NCBI GenBank assembly: GCA_002436065.1
Contig: DIXP01000038.1
Span: 131,343 to 195,342 of the forward strand
Direction: 5' to 3'
Source of the DNA: Chloroflexi bacterium UBA6077
GTDB taxonomy: Bacteria > Chloroflexota > UBA6077
Length of the DNA stretch: 64,000 nucleotides
In this document: in pieces, positions 33,843 through 43,006 of the stretch
How the letters are laid out: each line of letters begins with the position of its first letter
Position numbering within the stretch: the first letter of the stretch is position 1
Notes under the pieces: model-generated
Told to the model about the DNA's origin: nothing
Database searches by the model: none
What the model saw: the letters and a program-made list of their open reading frames with translations, nothing else
Position numbers and translations under genes: made by a program

Positions 33843-34395
33843 ACCAGGATCTAGGGGATCCAGACGGAGGCCACCGTGGTGACCAGATGCAGCTTCCAGC
33901 CGCAGATCCAGCCGTGCCAGCCACTCTTTTCCAGCCGGCCTCGGTGTCGATGGAGATGTGCGGTACCACCCCAGCCTCTCTATGCTTCTTGTGCCAGACA
34001 CCACCCTTAGCAGCCAGAACCATGCTGTCGATAGCAGCGACACGGCCACAGTCCTGGAAGGGGTCGATCAGCACCAGGAGATGGCGACCAAGGCAGGCGA
34101 TCTGGGCAGGCAGCGTCTCGGGCATCGCCCTGAGGCGACGCTCGAAGGTGCGACGAGTTGGGTAGCGACCGCTCTCGACCAAGAGGTCCCGAAGGGGCTG
34201 CATCTTGGGCTCCTCCAGGACGGCCAGCAGGCTATGCGCTTTGGGCAGATGCTTCACGACCATGATCACCAACGCCTTAAGGAACAGTCGATCCGGATAG
34301 GTCTTGGGCCGGCCTTGATGGTTGCTCGGGGTAGGCATCGGAATACGGTCAACGAGCCTCAGGAGGGCGGCAAGGATAGCGGCCTCGGTTACCAT
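33843..34395 (-). pseudogene. IS4/IS1182-like transposase, frameshifted and 3'-truncated
   Basis: From ATG 34395: MVTEAAILAALLRLVDRIPM, then ...RPKTYPDRLFLKALVIMVVKHL, YPTRRTFERRLRAMPETLPAQI, CGRVAAIDSMVLAAKGGVWHKKHREAGVVPHISIDTEAG. Near 33930 the frame shifts by one base at an A-rich run. The continuation KSGWHGWICGWKLHLVTTVASVWIP is visible in the next frame and then stops at TAG, where functional relatives continue for another ~150 residues. The AIDS and IDTEA/WKLHL motifs carry DDE aspartates. The missing part includes the last catalytic Glu, so it is inactive. It is fused in frame to a dehydrogenase N-terminus upstream. Confidence 0.75.
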
Positions 34396-34442
34396 ATGGC
34401 TGTCTCCTATGTGAGGTGTGGCAACCATATGGTAAGGGACCG

Positions 34443-34953
34443 CCGCGCCGGATTGACCCCCGGCATGGAATATCCTCTTGCCCATCGCTTCGAACATCGG
34501 CAAGCAAGCCTGGAACACGTGGTCCTTACCCCCCACCATGATCGTCAGCGTGCCTCGCTCCGCGCCCTCAGGCCCGCCCGCCACGGGAGCATCCAGCATC
34601 TCAACACCCCGATCTTCCAGCAGTGAAGCGATGCGCTGAGTGCTGGAGGGGATCGAGCTCCCCATGTCCACGAGCACGGATCCAGCGGACAGCTCTCCCA
34701 TTAGGCCGGATGGACCCAGCACGAGCTCCTCCACCGCGCTCGAGTACCGCACCATCAGAATTACCCGATCGCAGCGCCTGGCCAGTTCCAGCGGGGAGGG
34801 GGCGAAGTCGGCGCCAAGCGATGCCAGAGCCTCGACCTTCTGTAACCTGTGATGGTATGCAACCACGGGGTAGCCCGCGCCGATGAGTCGCGCCGCCATC
34901 GGAGCGCCCATGACTCCGAGACCTATGAAGCCGATCCTCTTCGGAATGCTCAA
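34443..34953 (-). pseudogene. 3-hydroxyisobutyrate dehydrogenase-like, truncated by insertion
   Basis: The first ~171 residues of a beta-hydroxyacid dehydrogenase begin at TTG 34953 (GGGAGG upstream). They show the NAD motif RIGFIGLGVMGAPMAARL, a hinge VDMGSSIPSST and the substrate segment APVAGGPEGAERGTLTIMVGG. Immediately after GGQSGAA the sequence becomes insertion-sequence DNA. The catalytic Lys and the whole C-terminal helical domain are lost. The reading frame remains open through the junction into the transposase, so a chimeric protein of ~389 residues could be translated. Confidence 0.85.
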
Positions 34954-35043
34954 TGCTCGTACCTCCCGTTTGACGGAATCAGTTCTCAGGCCTTACCGAG
35001 AGTCCACCAGGCCATCTCATCAGGTCCGACGCTCAGGCCCAGT

Positions 35044-36567
35044 CTAATGCTTCTGGCGCATGCTGCCCGTACGGTCGAAATTGAGGTGCCACCCGAAGGC
35101 TTCCTTGAGCAGGTGGGGAGTCTGCTTCCCCGGGGACAGATCGAGGGCGCGTCGACAATACTCCATCAACGCGGGTCGGTAGTCGGGATGGGCGCAGTTC
35201 TCGATGACCTTGACCGCTCGCTGCTTCGGCGAGAGGCCCCGGAGGTCGGCTAGGCCCTGCTCCGTCACCAGCACCTGGACGTCGTGCTCGGTGTGGTCCA
35301 CGTGCGACACCATAGGTACTATGCACGAGATGTCGCCATTCTTGGCCACGGACGGAGTCATGAATATGGAGACGTAGGCGTTGCGGGCAAAGTCTCCCGA
35401 GCCTCCGATCCCGTTCTGGATCCTGGTTCCCATGACGTGGGTCGAGTTGACGTTGCCGTAAATGTCGGCCTCGAGCAGGCCGTTCATTGCGATGCAGCCG
35501 AGGCGGCGGATAACCTCCGGGTGGTTGCTCATAGCCTGCTGGCGGAGGACGATCCGGCCGCGGTATTCGTCCATGTGACTGTTGAGGTACTCTGTCATCT
35601 CCGGGCTCAGTGAGAAGGCGGTAGCGGAGGCGCTTGCCAGTTTGCCTGCCTTCATGAGCTCCATCATCCCGTCCTGTATCACCTCAGTGTAAGCCGCGAG
35701 GTTCTCATACGGGGCGTCCAGGAGCCCCTGCAGCACCGCGTTCGCCACGTTGCCCACACCGGACTGCAGCGGCAGGAGGGTCACCGGCATTCTCCCCAGT
35801 TTCACCTCTTGAGACAGAAACTCGAGGATGTGGCCCGCGATCATCCGCGAGTTCTCGTCGGGTGGGGTGAACGGGGTGTTGCGGTCCGGCAAGTTCGTCT
35901 CGATCACCGCGACGACCTTCTCAGGCGGGCAGAGTAGGTAGGGGCTCCCGATACGGTCGGACGGCCGTAAGATTGGAATTGGCACCCGGTTCGGGGGCAA
36001 GAGCTGACCGTAGAAGATGTCGTGCATCCCCTCGAGGCTGAGGCTCTGCCAGGAGTTGACCTCCAGGATCACCTGGTCCGCCGCGTCGATCCAGGTCTTG
36101 TTGTTGCCAACGGACGAAGAGGGGATCAGCCTGCCGTCCTCCAGTACACCCGCGACTTCGATGACTGCGACGCCCAGCTTACCCAGAAAGCCGTAGCGGA
36201 CAGTCTGCGACACGTGGCTCAGATGGATATCGATGTACTCCATCTGCCCCTTGTTTATCCGGTCACGGCAGATGGGGTCGGACTGGTAAGGAAGCCTCAT
36301 CTCGATGCCGTCGACCTTCGCCAGGGCCCCGTCCAGCTCGGGAGCCGTCGACGCGCCGGTCCACACGCTGACCCTGAACTTCTCTCCCCTGGCGTTGGCC
36401 TCCTCGATCCGTCTGGCGAGCGCCTGGGGTACGACCTTGGGATAACCGGCCCCGGTGAAGCCGCTCATGCCGACGCTCGCCCCGGGCTGAATCAGCGCGG
36501 CGGCCTCGTCGGCGAAGACGATCTTCTGCTTGAGAACCGGACATAGGACTCTGGATTGCTGTCCCAT
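35044..36567 (-). CDS. acetyl-CoA hydrolase/CoA-transferase family protein
   Basis: About 507 residues from ATG 36567. The N-terminal half has GASVGMSGFTGAGYPKVVPQAL. The C-terminal half has VLQGLLDAPYENLAAYTEV, IAMNGLLEADIYGNVNSTHV and RIQNGIGGSGDFARNAYVSIF, with Glu in the E-A-D-I-Y-G-N-V-N-S-T-H motif as the likely CoA-thioester nucleophile. This is the family of acetyl-CoA hydrolase, succinyl-CoA:acetate and 4-hydroxybutyrate CoA-transferases; length favours the succinyl-CoA:acetate type. It would load CoA onto, or remove it from, a pathway carboxylic acid. A C-terminal paralogous fragment lies at 30664. Confidence 0.87.
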   Translation of the reverse strand: MGQQSRVLCPVLKQKIVFADEAAALIQPGASVGMSGFTGAGYPKVVPQALARRIEEANARGEKFRVSVWTGASTAPELDGALAKVDGIEMRLPYQSDPICRDRINKGQMEYIDIHLSHVSQTVRYGFLGKLGVAVIEVAGVLEDGRLIPSSSVGNNKTWIDAADQVILEVNSWQSLSLEGMHDIFYGQLLPPNRVPIPILRPSDRIGSPYLLCPPEKVVAVIETNLPDRNTPFTPPDENSRMIAGHILEFLSQEVKLGRMPVTLLPLQSGVGNVANAVLQGLLDAPYENLAAYTEVIQDGMMELMKAGKLASASATAFSLSPEMTEYLNSHMDEYRGRIVLRQQAMSNHPEVIRRLGCIAMNGLLEADIYGNVNSTHVMGTRIQNGIGGSGDFARNAYVSIFMTPSVAKNGDISCIVPMVSHVDHTEHDVQVLVTEQGLADLRGLSPKQRAVKVIENCAHPDYRPALMEYCRRALDLSPGKQTPHLLKEAFGWHLNFDRTGSMRQKH

Positions 36568-36732
36568 GGGTGATCCACCCCGTTGTAGATGTTGTTGACG
36601 AGACTCGGTACTACCGCAGCACCTGGCCGCTTGTCGTGCTGGCAAGCTACATGTTCACGAAGACCCGCCAATCCCGAACCATCAGAACGCCGAGAGACAG
36701 TTGACGTCCTACCTGGAAGTGCGGCCGCGGTG

Positions 36733-38052
36733 CTAGACATTAGCCACTCTTACCCTCCCAGGCACGAGGCGGACCTTCCTAGGGGCAGCGACCCAGTAGC
36801 ACAGGCAAGAGCCCGAGAGTGCAGGAATCGCCAGTGCGAACGCCAAGTCGTAGCTTCCAGTGAGATCGAAGACGTAACCGCCTAGGAATGCTCCAGATGC
36901 CGCTCCCAGACCGCCGCCCACGTAGAGACCTCCCAGGATGGAGCCAAGCCCCCTCCCCTGGAAGATGTCCGCCGAGAGAACCGGCATAAGCACCGAGGTC
37001 GAACCCCAAAACAGCCCAAACGTGAGAGCATAGGCGTACAAGACCCAAGAGGGCATGCCAGGGCCTATCAGCAACATGACGGCGACTCCCATCGCTCCCA
37101 GCAGCACAAACATGGTGTGTGTGGTCTCACGGCCAATTCGATCGGATAGGGTGCCCGAGAAGACCTGCCCTAAGGAACCGACAATACCCATGCTGCCCAC
37201 GGTGGCCGCCGCGAGCAGTCGGTCATAGCCGTTGTCCACGAAAAAGGCTACGTGGTGGGTGATGAGCACGTTAGCGGTGGCAACCTCCAGATAGCGACCG
37301 ACGAGAAGCAGCCAGAAGCGAGAGGTGAGCGCAGCGGACTGGAGCGTCCATGCGGCGGATGCCCATGCCCCATCGACGACCGTTGGGTCCGGCCTCATCC
37401 TGGGTTGACGGTGGTGCACCACCAACGGCACCCTCGACATTCCGTCGGGCAGCAACCCCATGTCGCTGGGACGATGCCGCAGCAGGAAGGCCGAGAGAAG
37501 GGGGATCACGACCGCGATGCAGACTGCCAGCACCACGTAGGCAACCCGCCAGCCCTGGTCCAAGATGATACGCTGCAGCAGCGGCACCAGCGCCATGGTT
37601 CCCACGCCGATGCCGGCGGTTGCCACTCCGACGGCGAGCCCTCTCCGCCGGACAAACCAGGCATTCAGCAAGACCAGCGAGGGGACCATGCCTAAACCGC
37701 TCAGTCCCACGGCCACTATCAACCCGAAGAACAGGTAGTATTCCGGGAGAGAAGATACTCGAGTTGTGAGGAGAAGGCCGGTGGCGACAAGCACGGCGGC
37801 AACAGGCATCGTCAAGCGCGGGCCAAGTCGATCCACCAGTGTCCCGCTGGCCATCGAGCCGAACCCATAGACGATCGTGAAGACTGAGAATGTAGCGGCC
37901 GTCGCCGCGCGGGACCAGTGAAACTCATCCAGGATCGCCACGTAGAATACGGAGAAGGAGAGCCAGACGGCGTAGCCAAGCGCCAAGCAAAGGAATGCAG
38001 CGGCGACGATGACCCACCCGTAGAAGAAGGATGTTCCGACACTGCGTTGCAT
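36733..38052 (-). CDS. MFS transporter (oxalate/formate- or monocarboxylate-type)
   Basis: 439 residues, twelve predicted membrane helices. The N-terminal FFYGWVIVAAAFLCLALGYAVWLSFSVFY and the loop FGSMASGTLVDRLGPR are typical of the OFA/monocarboxylate branch of MFS permeases, as is AWFVRRRGLAVGVATAGIGVG in the fourth-fifth helix region. A small organic anion is therefore the likely cargo. The gene lies between the flavoprotein gene and the CoA-transferase gene, with a 36-bp palindrome in the upstream gap. A 5' ghost of a paralogue sits at 33.6 kb. Confidence 0.87.
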   Translation of the reverse strand: MQRSVGTSFFYGWVIVAAAFLCLALGYAVWLSFSVFYVAILDEFHWSRAATAATFSVFTIVYGFGSMASGTLVDRLGPRLTMPVAAVLVATGLLLTTRVSSLPEYYLFFGLIVAVGLSGLGMVPSLVLLNAWFVRRRGLAVGVATAGIGVGTMALVPLLQRIILDQGWRVAYVVLAVCIAVVIPLLSAFLLRHRPSDMGLLPDGMSRVPLVVHHRQPRMRPDPTVVDGAWASAAWTLQSAALTSRFWLLLVGRYLEVATANVLITHHVAFFVDNGYDRLLAAATVGSMGIVGSLGQVFSGTLSDRIGRETTHTMFVLLGAMGVAVMLLIGPGMPSWVLYAYALTFGLFWGSTSVLMPVLSADIFQGRGLGSILGGLYVGGGLGAASGAFLGGYVFDLTGSYDLAFALAIPALSGSCLCYWVAAPRKVRLVPGRVRVANV

Positions 38053-38143
38053 CAGGCTTCAGCCGCTACGGCACCGGCTCGCCCCGACTCAGCCACCCCA
38101 TGCCTGCACACGTTCCACTGCCTCCTTCACCGCAGGGTTCGGC

Positions 38144-38179
38144 GGGCACGTGCAAACTCAATTGAGCTTGCACGTGCCC
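38144..38179. promoter_or_regulatory. 36-bp near-perfect palindrome upstream of the MFS gene
   Basis: The left arm GGGCACGTGCAAACTCAA (38144-38161) and right arm TTGAGCTTGCACGTGCCC (38162-38179) match with one mismatch and no spacer. It lies between the flavoprotein stop and the MFS start. No T-run follows on either strand, so an operator is at least as likely as a terminator. The arms are shared with the palindrome at 33750. Confidence 0.7.
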
Positions 38180-38250
38180 GCTCGGACTTAACCAACTTCT
38201 CCCCTGTTCAGGGAGCCGCACGGCGTGATCGGACTCGTGAGACCAATTGC

Positions 38251-40212
38251 CTAGATCCTGTGCCCGATCTCCGCCCCCTCGTGCATCGCCTCGAACGCAG
38301 TGCGCGTGAACTTGGCGTCGCCCACCACGTAGATCTCTGGCGCGGCTTCCCGGGCCAGCAACTCCTCCGCGAGGGCGTTATCGGGGATGAAGCGCGCGCC
38401 CCAGCCCACCACGTCCACCCCTTCGAGGGTCCGGCGCTCGTTTCGGCACTGCAGTATCACTGCGCCGTCCAACACCTCCTCCAGGGTAGTGTGGAACTCG
38501 ATCTTGCACCTCTCATGGGCCTTCAAACGGTCGATCAGTTGCCACCTCACCCTGTTCCCGACGTCGGAGCACAGCTCTCCGGACCACTCGACCAGGGTCA
38601 CCCGAGCGCCCTTCTCCAGGAGGTGCTCCGCAACCAAGCAGGCCACGTGCTGCCCGCCGTTGATAACGACGTGGACATCCTCGACATCCAACGGTCCGAG
38701 CAGATCCAGAAGCGACATCACCTGGTCGCTGTCGCCCCCGGGGATCAGCGGCTTCGCCGGAGAAGCGCCTGTTGCCACGACGACGACATCCGGCTTCATC
38801 TCGTCCACCAGTTCCGGGGTGACGGCCGTTCCCATCCGGATCTCAGCACCCGCCTTATTGACCTGCTCGGTCAGCCACACAGATAGCTGGCTGAATTCGT
38901 CCCGGTAGGGTGGGAGCTGCGCGTGCATCAACTGGCCGCCTAGCTCCCACTTCTTCTCGCAGAGCGTGACCTTGTGACCCCTGAGCGCCGCTACCCTCGC
39001 CGCCTCCAGGCCTGCCGGTCCACCCCCGGCCACCAGCACCCGCTTGACCTTCGCGGCGGGCCGGATCGCTCGCTCTCGCTCATAGATGGTCGTGGTGTTG
39101 CAGAGACAGGGAGTCGATTGCTGGGCTCCCAGGTGCACTCCGCAGGCGATGCAGCTTATGCAGCGGCAGATGTCATCTACCTTCCCGCTGATCGTCTTCT
39201 CGATGAAGTAGGGGTCCGCATGGAAGGCCCGCGCGGAAGTCACGAAGTCGGATTGTCCCTTGTCCAGGATCTGCTCGGCGTCCGCCGGATCGGTTATGCG
39301 CCCGGCGACACTGACCGGGGTGTGCTTCAACGCTGCCTTGATGGCAGCCGCCATTGGGACATGCATGCACCTGGGCTCCTCCATGGTGGCCGAGGTCTTG
39401 TAAGCGGTCTCGTAGATCCCGCCGGAGACGTCGATCAAGGCTACGCCCAGCTTCTCCAGTTCCTGGCAGAAGATCACGCTCTCTTCCAGAGTCAAACCGT
39501 TCGGCAAGAACTCGTTCGCGGTAATCCGGTAAGCCACCGGGAAGTCAGGGCCAACAGCATCCATTACCGCCTTGGTGACCTCGAGAGGGAAGCGCATTCG
39601 CTTTTCTAACGAGCCGCCGTACTCGTCTGTACGCCGGTTGCTGTACGGGGACAGGAAGGCGTTCACGATGTAACCGTGGGCACCGTGGATCTCGACGATA
39701 TCCAGACCCGCCGCCCGAGCGCGCCGCCCGGCGTCTGCGAACCTCTGGATGATCTTCTGGATCTCGTCCACGGTAAGCTCGCGTGGCACCGGCTGCCCTG
39801 GGATAGAGGGGCAGGACACGGGCGATGGGGCAACGGGCTGAATGCCGTTCACACTCGGCCCGGTCTCCCGCCCTGCGTGGTGGATTTCGACTCCCACTAG
39901 GGCGCTGTACTTATGGACGGCGTCCGCCAGGCGGCGGAGGCCAGGAATCGTATAGTCGGCGTGAATCCCGAGTTGATTGACGCGGCCGCGGGCCAACCCG
40001 TCCACGTAGGTAGCTTCCATGAGCATCAGAGCAACGCCGCCCTTTGCTCGCTCGACGCAATAGTCGATGTACCGCTGGGTAATGGTGCCGTCTGAATTAG
40101 CGAGGTTGCGCTCCATCGGAGCGGAAATCATGCGATTGCGCAGCTTCAGCGGACCGATCCGTCCTGGCTCTAACAGCCTGGGGAAGTCCGCGTAGCCTGG
40201 TGCCTGAGTCAT
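38251..40212 (-). CDS. NADH:flavin/2,4-dienoyl-CoA reductase-like Fe-S flavoprotein
   Basis: 653 residues. The N-terminal old-yellow-enzyme barrel (to about residue 360) contains RNRMISAPMERN, DIVEIHGAHGYIVNAFLSPYSNRRTDEYGGS and VAGRITDP. A cysteine cluster CRCISCIACG...CLCN would bind [4Fe-4S]. The C-terminal half binds FAD and NAD(P) (VLVAGGGPAGLEAARVAAL; VHVVINGGQHVACLVAEHLL). This three-cofactor layout is shared by 2,4-dienoyl-CoA reductase (FadH), trimethylamine dehydrogenase and BaiCD-type steroid reductases. It would reduce or oxidise a conjugated C=C bond next to a carbonyl or thioester. The substrate is unknown. Confidence 0.88.
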   Translation of the reverse strand: MTQAPGYADFPRLLEPGRIGPLKLRNRMISAPMERNLANSDGTITQRYIDYCVERAKGGVALMLMEATYVDGLARGRVNQLGIHADYTIPGLRRLADAVHKYSALVGVEIHHAGRETGPSVNGIQPVAPSPVSCPSIPGQPVPRELTVDEIQKIIQRFADAGRRARAAGLDIVEIHGAHGYIVNAFLSPYSNRRTDEYGGSLEKRMRFPLEVTKAVMDAVGPDFPVAYRITANEFLPNGLTLEESVIFCQELEKLGVALIDVSGGIYETAYKTSATMEEPRCMHVPMAAAIKAALKHTPVSVAGRITDPADAEQILDKGQSDFVTSARAFHADPYFIEKTISGKVDDICRCISCIACGVHLGAQQSTPCLCNTTTIYERERAIRPAAKVKRVLVAGGGPAGLEAARVAALRGHKVTLCEKKWELGGQLMHAQLPPYRDEFSQLSVWLTEQVNKAGAEIRMGTAVTPELVDEMKPDVVVVATGASPAKPLIPGGDSDQVMSLLDLLGPLDVEDVHVVINGGQHVACLVAEHLLEKGARVTLVEWSGELCSDVGNRVRWQLIDRLKAHERCKIEFHTTLEEVLDGAVILQCRNERRTLEGVDVVGWGARFIPDNALAEELLAREAAPEIYVVGDAKFTRTAFEAMHEGAEIGHRI

Positions 40213-40303
40213 GTCATCTTCTCCCCAATGCTTTGCTATTGCTCCACCAAGCTGGCTCTGCTAGAAGATCATCCAGGCCGAGATGCGAGTCTACCTGCAA
40301 CAG

Positions 40304-40333
40304 GAGATCCTTCGCTGCCGCTCAGGATGACAG
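40304..40333. repeat. interspersed AGGATGACA-type repeat
   Basis: The stretch GAGATCCTTCGCTGCCGCTC-AGGATGACAG matches the form of a short interspersed intergenic repeat (ATCCTTCGC..GCTCAGGATGACA) that I recall from many bacterial genomes, Chloroflexota among them. It forms an imperfect hairpin. It lies in the 211-base gap between the flavoprotein and ThDP genes. The gap also contains a 20-codon plus-strand frame at 40365 that I do not consider a gene. Confidence 0.4.
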
Positions 40334-40423
40334 CTGACGAAACCTGATTGGTGGCAGGCAGCTCATGAGAGCGGTTGTCCTCGGCGACGCGGCCCTCGAT
40401 GAGCTGCCCCGTATGCCGAAATG

Positions 40424-42166
40424 CTAGGCGAACATGTCCGAGATGTCCCAGAACCCGGTCCTGGGCACGCCCGGCTTCGGGTCCATGATAACGTCCAGCA
40501 CGTAGGGCTTGTCGGAGGCGAGGGCGACCTGGATGGCCTCGCGCAGCTGCTCCGGCCTATCGACGCGCTGCCCCTCGGCCCCCATGGTCCGCGCCATCGC
40601 GGCGAAGTCGGGATTGTACGGTTCGCCCGTCCCCGCCATCCGGAACTGCGTGCCAATCGTCCTCTGCTGGTAGTAGGCGTACTGCATCCCCTCGATCGCC
40701 CCGAAGGCGTAGTTGTTCATCACCAGCCACTTCGCCGGGATCCGGTACTCGACCGCCGTGATGATCGTCTGAATGACCGAGGAGAAGCCGCCGTCGCCGA
40801 GGATGCCTACCACCGGCCTGTCGGGCAGAGCCAGCTTGGCTCCCAGCGCCGCCGGCACTCCCCACCCCATCGTGGCCAGACCGCCGGCGCCTATGTGGGT
40901 CTGAGGCTCGTAGACGGGGAACTGCTGTCCCACGCCATTCTTGCACCAGCCGACATCGGTGATAACTACGCCGTCCCTAGGGAGAACCGAGCGAAGCTCC
41001 TTGAGAATCCGCGCCGGATGGATGGGGACAGCATTGGAGTCGAGGCCCGGGGCGACCTGCTCGGCCCATGCCTTCTTCTTGGCCTGTATCTCCCGAACCC
41101 TCTCGGATCCCTGCCAGGCAACCTTCTTGGTGGCGCCCTCCGCCGCTTCGATCATCTGGGCCAGGACCGTCCTGGCATCGCCCACAATTCCGACCTCCAC
41201 CGGGAAGACCTTGCCTATCTCATGGGGGTCGATGTCCACCTGGATCAGCTTCGTCGGCGGCACGGCGAATGTGTATCTGGGATCCCAGGAGCTGGCCTCC
41301 TGCTCGGGGAAGCGGGTGCCGATGCCCAGCAGCACGTCGGCCGTGCGCATCACGTCGTTGGCAACGGGCACGCCCATCACCCCAGAGAGACCCAGTGACA
41401 GATCATGGTCCTCTGGGAAGCCTCCCTTACCCATGGACGTGGTGGCGACGGGCAGCCCGAGATACTCGGCCAGTGTCAGCAACTCGCGGCACGCCTCGGA
41501 TTGCTGGACGCCGGCTCCCACGTAGATGGCCGGGCGTTCCGCACGCACCAGCAAATTGATTGCCTTGCGGATCTCCACGGGGTCGCCTGGAATTCGGTAG
41601 CTCGTCGGCCTGCGCCGCGCGACCTCCGGCACGGCCAGATCCGCGGAGGCAGACATGAAGTCCATGGGAACGCTCACCAGAACGGGGCCGGGCTTGCCGC
41701 TGTAGGCGATGTTGAAGGCCCGGGCCAGAACCTGCGGGAACAGCGCCAGGCTGGACACCCTCCACGCCCGCTTCACGAACGGCCGGTACACCTCGTGCTG
41801 CGAGGCGTCGGCGTGCATCACCATCTCCTGGAACGCCTCCTGCCCGAAGTGCGTGCTCGGGGCGTCGCCAGCGATGACGATCAGGGGAGTGCAATCGCTT
41901 GCTGCCTGAGCCACACCGGTCACCGCGTTCATCAGCCCTGGGGCGATGTGGGTCATCACGACCGCGGGCTTGTGGCTTACCTTATAGTAGGCGTCGGCGG
42001 CATGAGCTGCCACCTGCTCGTGCCTGACGGAAATGAACTGTATCGACTTGGAGTCGCGCAGTGCGTCCAACATGCCGATGACGGTGTGCCCGCACATCCC
42101 GAATACGTGCTCGACGCCGAACTGCTCCAGTGTCTTGATGACAAGTTGCCCGCCTGTAAGCATCAT
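40424..42166 (-). CDS. ThDP-dependent enzyme, acetolactate synthase/benzoylformate decarboxylase type
   Basis: 580 residues with three canonical domains. The N-terminal domain has the catalytic Glu in SVRHEQVAAHAADAYY (about residue 49) and a middle domain resembles the nucleotide-fold linker domain. The C-terminal domain has GDGGFSSVIQTIITAVEYRIPAKWLVMNN (GDG...NN cofactor motif). Relatives include acetolactate synthase, glyoxylate carboligase, sulfoacetaldehyde acetyltransferase and benzoylformate decarboxylase. A Cys-Gly-His (MCGHT) near residue 26 is not diagnostic to me. No regulatory small subunit gene is nearby, so a biosynthetic acetolactate synthase is unlikely. AGGAGGG precedes the start. 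Confidence 0.85.
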   Translation of the reverse strand: MMLTGGQLVIKTLEQFGVEHVFGMCGHTVIGMLDALRDSKSIQFISVRHEQVAAHAADAYYKVSHKPAVVMTHIAPGLMNAVTGVAQAASDCTPLIVIAGDAPSTHFGQEAFQEMVMHADASQHEVYRPFVKRAWRVSSLALFPQVLARAFNIAYSGKPGPVLVSVPMDFMSASADLAVPEVARRRPTSYRIPGDPVEIRKAINLLVRAERPAIYVGAGVQQSEACRELLTLAEYLGLPVATTSMGKGGFPEDHDLSLGLSGVMGVPVANDVMRTADVLLGIGTRFPEQEASSWDPRYTFAVPPTKLIQVDIDPHEIGKVFPVEVGIVGDARTVLAQMIEAAEGATKKVAWQGSERVREIQAKKKAWAEQVAPGLDSNAVPIHPARILKELRSVLPRDGVVITDVGWCKNGVGQQFPVYEPQTHIGAGGLATMGWGVPAALGAKLALPDRPVVGILGDGGFSSVIQTIITAVEYRIPAKWLVMNNYAFGAIEGMQYAYYQQRTIGTQFRMAGTGEPYNPDFAAMARTMGAEGQRVDRPEQLREAIQVALASDKPYVLDVIMDPKPGVPRTGFWDISDMFA

Positions 42167-42181
42167 CTCAGTATTCCCTCC

Positions 42182-43006
42182 TTAGATTGACCAACCAATC
42201 GCGGTCAGCCGCTTGATCGCGTCGCGCGCCGCCTGGTCGTGGCCTTCGTGTATGCCCAACTCCAGTATGCTCGTACCCGAGAAACCGACCTCTCGAAGCA
42301 CGCCAAACACGGCCGAGAAGTCTATGTTGCCCGTGCCCAGAGGCGAGTGCGTCCACACCCGCCCATCGTTGTCCGAGAGGTGTACCGACGCCAGCCACGG
42401 CCCCAGCTCCCGGATCACGTCCGCCGGTGACTCCACTACGTTCGCGTTGGCGACGTCGTAGTGCACCTTGCAGTACTCGCTGCCCACCTCGGCTGCGAGC
42501 CGCATGGCGTCCCGGCCCAGAGGGCAGAGCGAGAAACCGACGTTCTCCACCGCGCAGATCACCCCGCGCTTCGATCCGTGCTCCACGCACTCCTCAATGC
42601 CCTCCCTCGCCAGCCTCCAGATCTCCTCAGGCGGAGGGGAGAAGATGGGAGCCGGCTTGCCGGGAACGATGATGCAGATGGGCGCCCCGACGTCGGCGGC
42701 GAAGCCGATGCTTTCCTTCAACTGCCTCAACGTCTCCTCGCGTATCCCCGGGTTGGCGCTGGCGATGTTCACGTCGTAGTGCCTCTGGTTCACCGTGATC
42801 GCCCTCAGCCCGTGCCTCTCCATGGCTCGCAGCACGGAGGATCGCTCGGCAGCGCTGAAGGCGCGAGGCCAGATATGAGGGGGACCAGCGGTGAACTCGA
42901 CCTCGCGGAACCCCAGGTCGGCAATCCTCGCCAACGACTCCTCCAGCGAGCACTCGTACATGTAGGACATCGTGGCGCAGCCGAGTCTCAAAGGCGCGTT
43001 GCTCAT
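42182..43006 (-). CDS. TIM-barrel sugar phosphate isomerase/epimerase, paralogue A
   Basis: 274 residues from ATG 43006, which overlaps the upstream stop as ATGA. Visible motifs are LGCATMSYMY, a FTAGPPHIW loop, VNQRHYDVNIASANPG, a IVPGKPAPIFSPPPEEIWRLAREG helix, AVENVGFSL (metal Glu) and VHYDVANAN. VHLSDNDGRVW and ILELGIHEG close the barrel. It shares long identical blocks with the next gene upstream (PPHIWP, FSPPPEEIWRLAREG, HYDVANAN, HLSDNDG), so the pair arose by tandem duplication. Likely a metal-dependent epimerase/isomerase or related lyase. Confidence 0.82.
   Translation of the reverse strand: MSNAPLRLGCATMSYMYECSLEESLARIADLGFREVEFTAGPPHIWPRAFSAAERSSVLRAMERHGLRAITVNQRHYDVNIASANPGIREETLRQLKESIGFAADVGAPICIIVPGKPAPIFSPPPEEIWRLAREGIEECVEHGSKRGVICAVENVGFSLCPLGRDAMRLAAEVGSEYCKVHYDVANANVVESPADVIRELGPWLASVHLSDNDGRVWTHSPLGTGNIDFSAVFGVLREVGFSGTSILELGIHEGHDQAARDAIKRLTAIGWSI

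Noticed and set aside
40365..40427. Short plus-strand frame MRAVVLGDAALDELPRMPKC
   Set aside because: Twenty codons with no ribosome site, overlapping the stop of a minus-strand gene. It looks superficially like a dehydrogenase N-terminus, but there is nothing to support it.
40424..42166. Assignment of the ThDP enzyme as sulfoacetaldehyde acetyltransferase because a TauE/SafE exporter is in the window
   Set aside because: The exporter is in another operon 16 kb away. No phosphotransacetylase or sulfonate-specific gene accompanies the ThDP enzyme, and the sequence shows only general family motifs.
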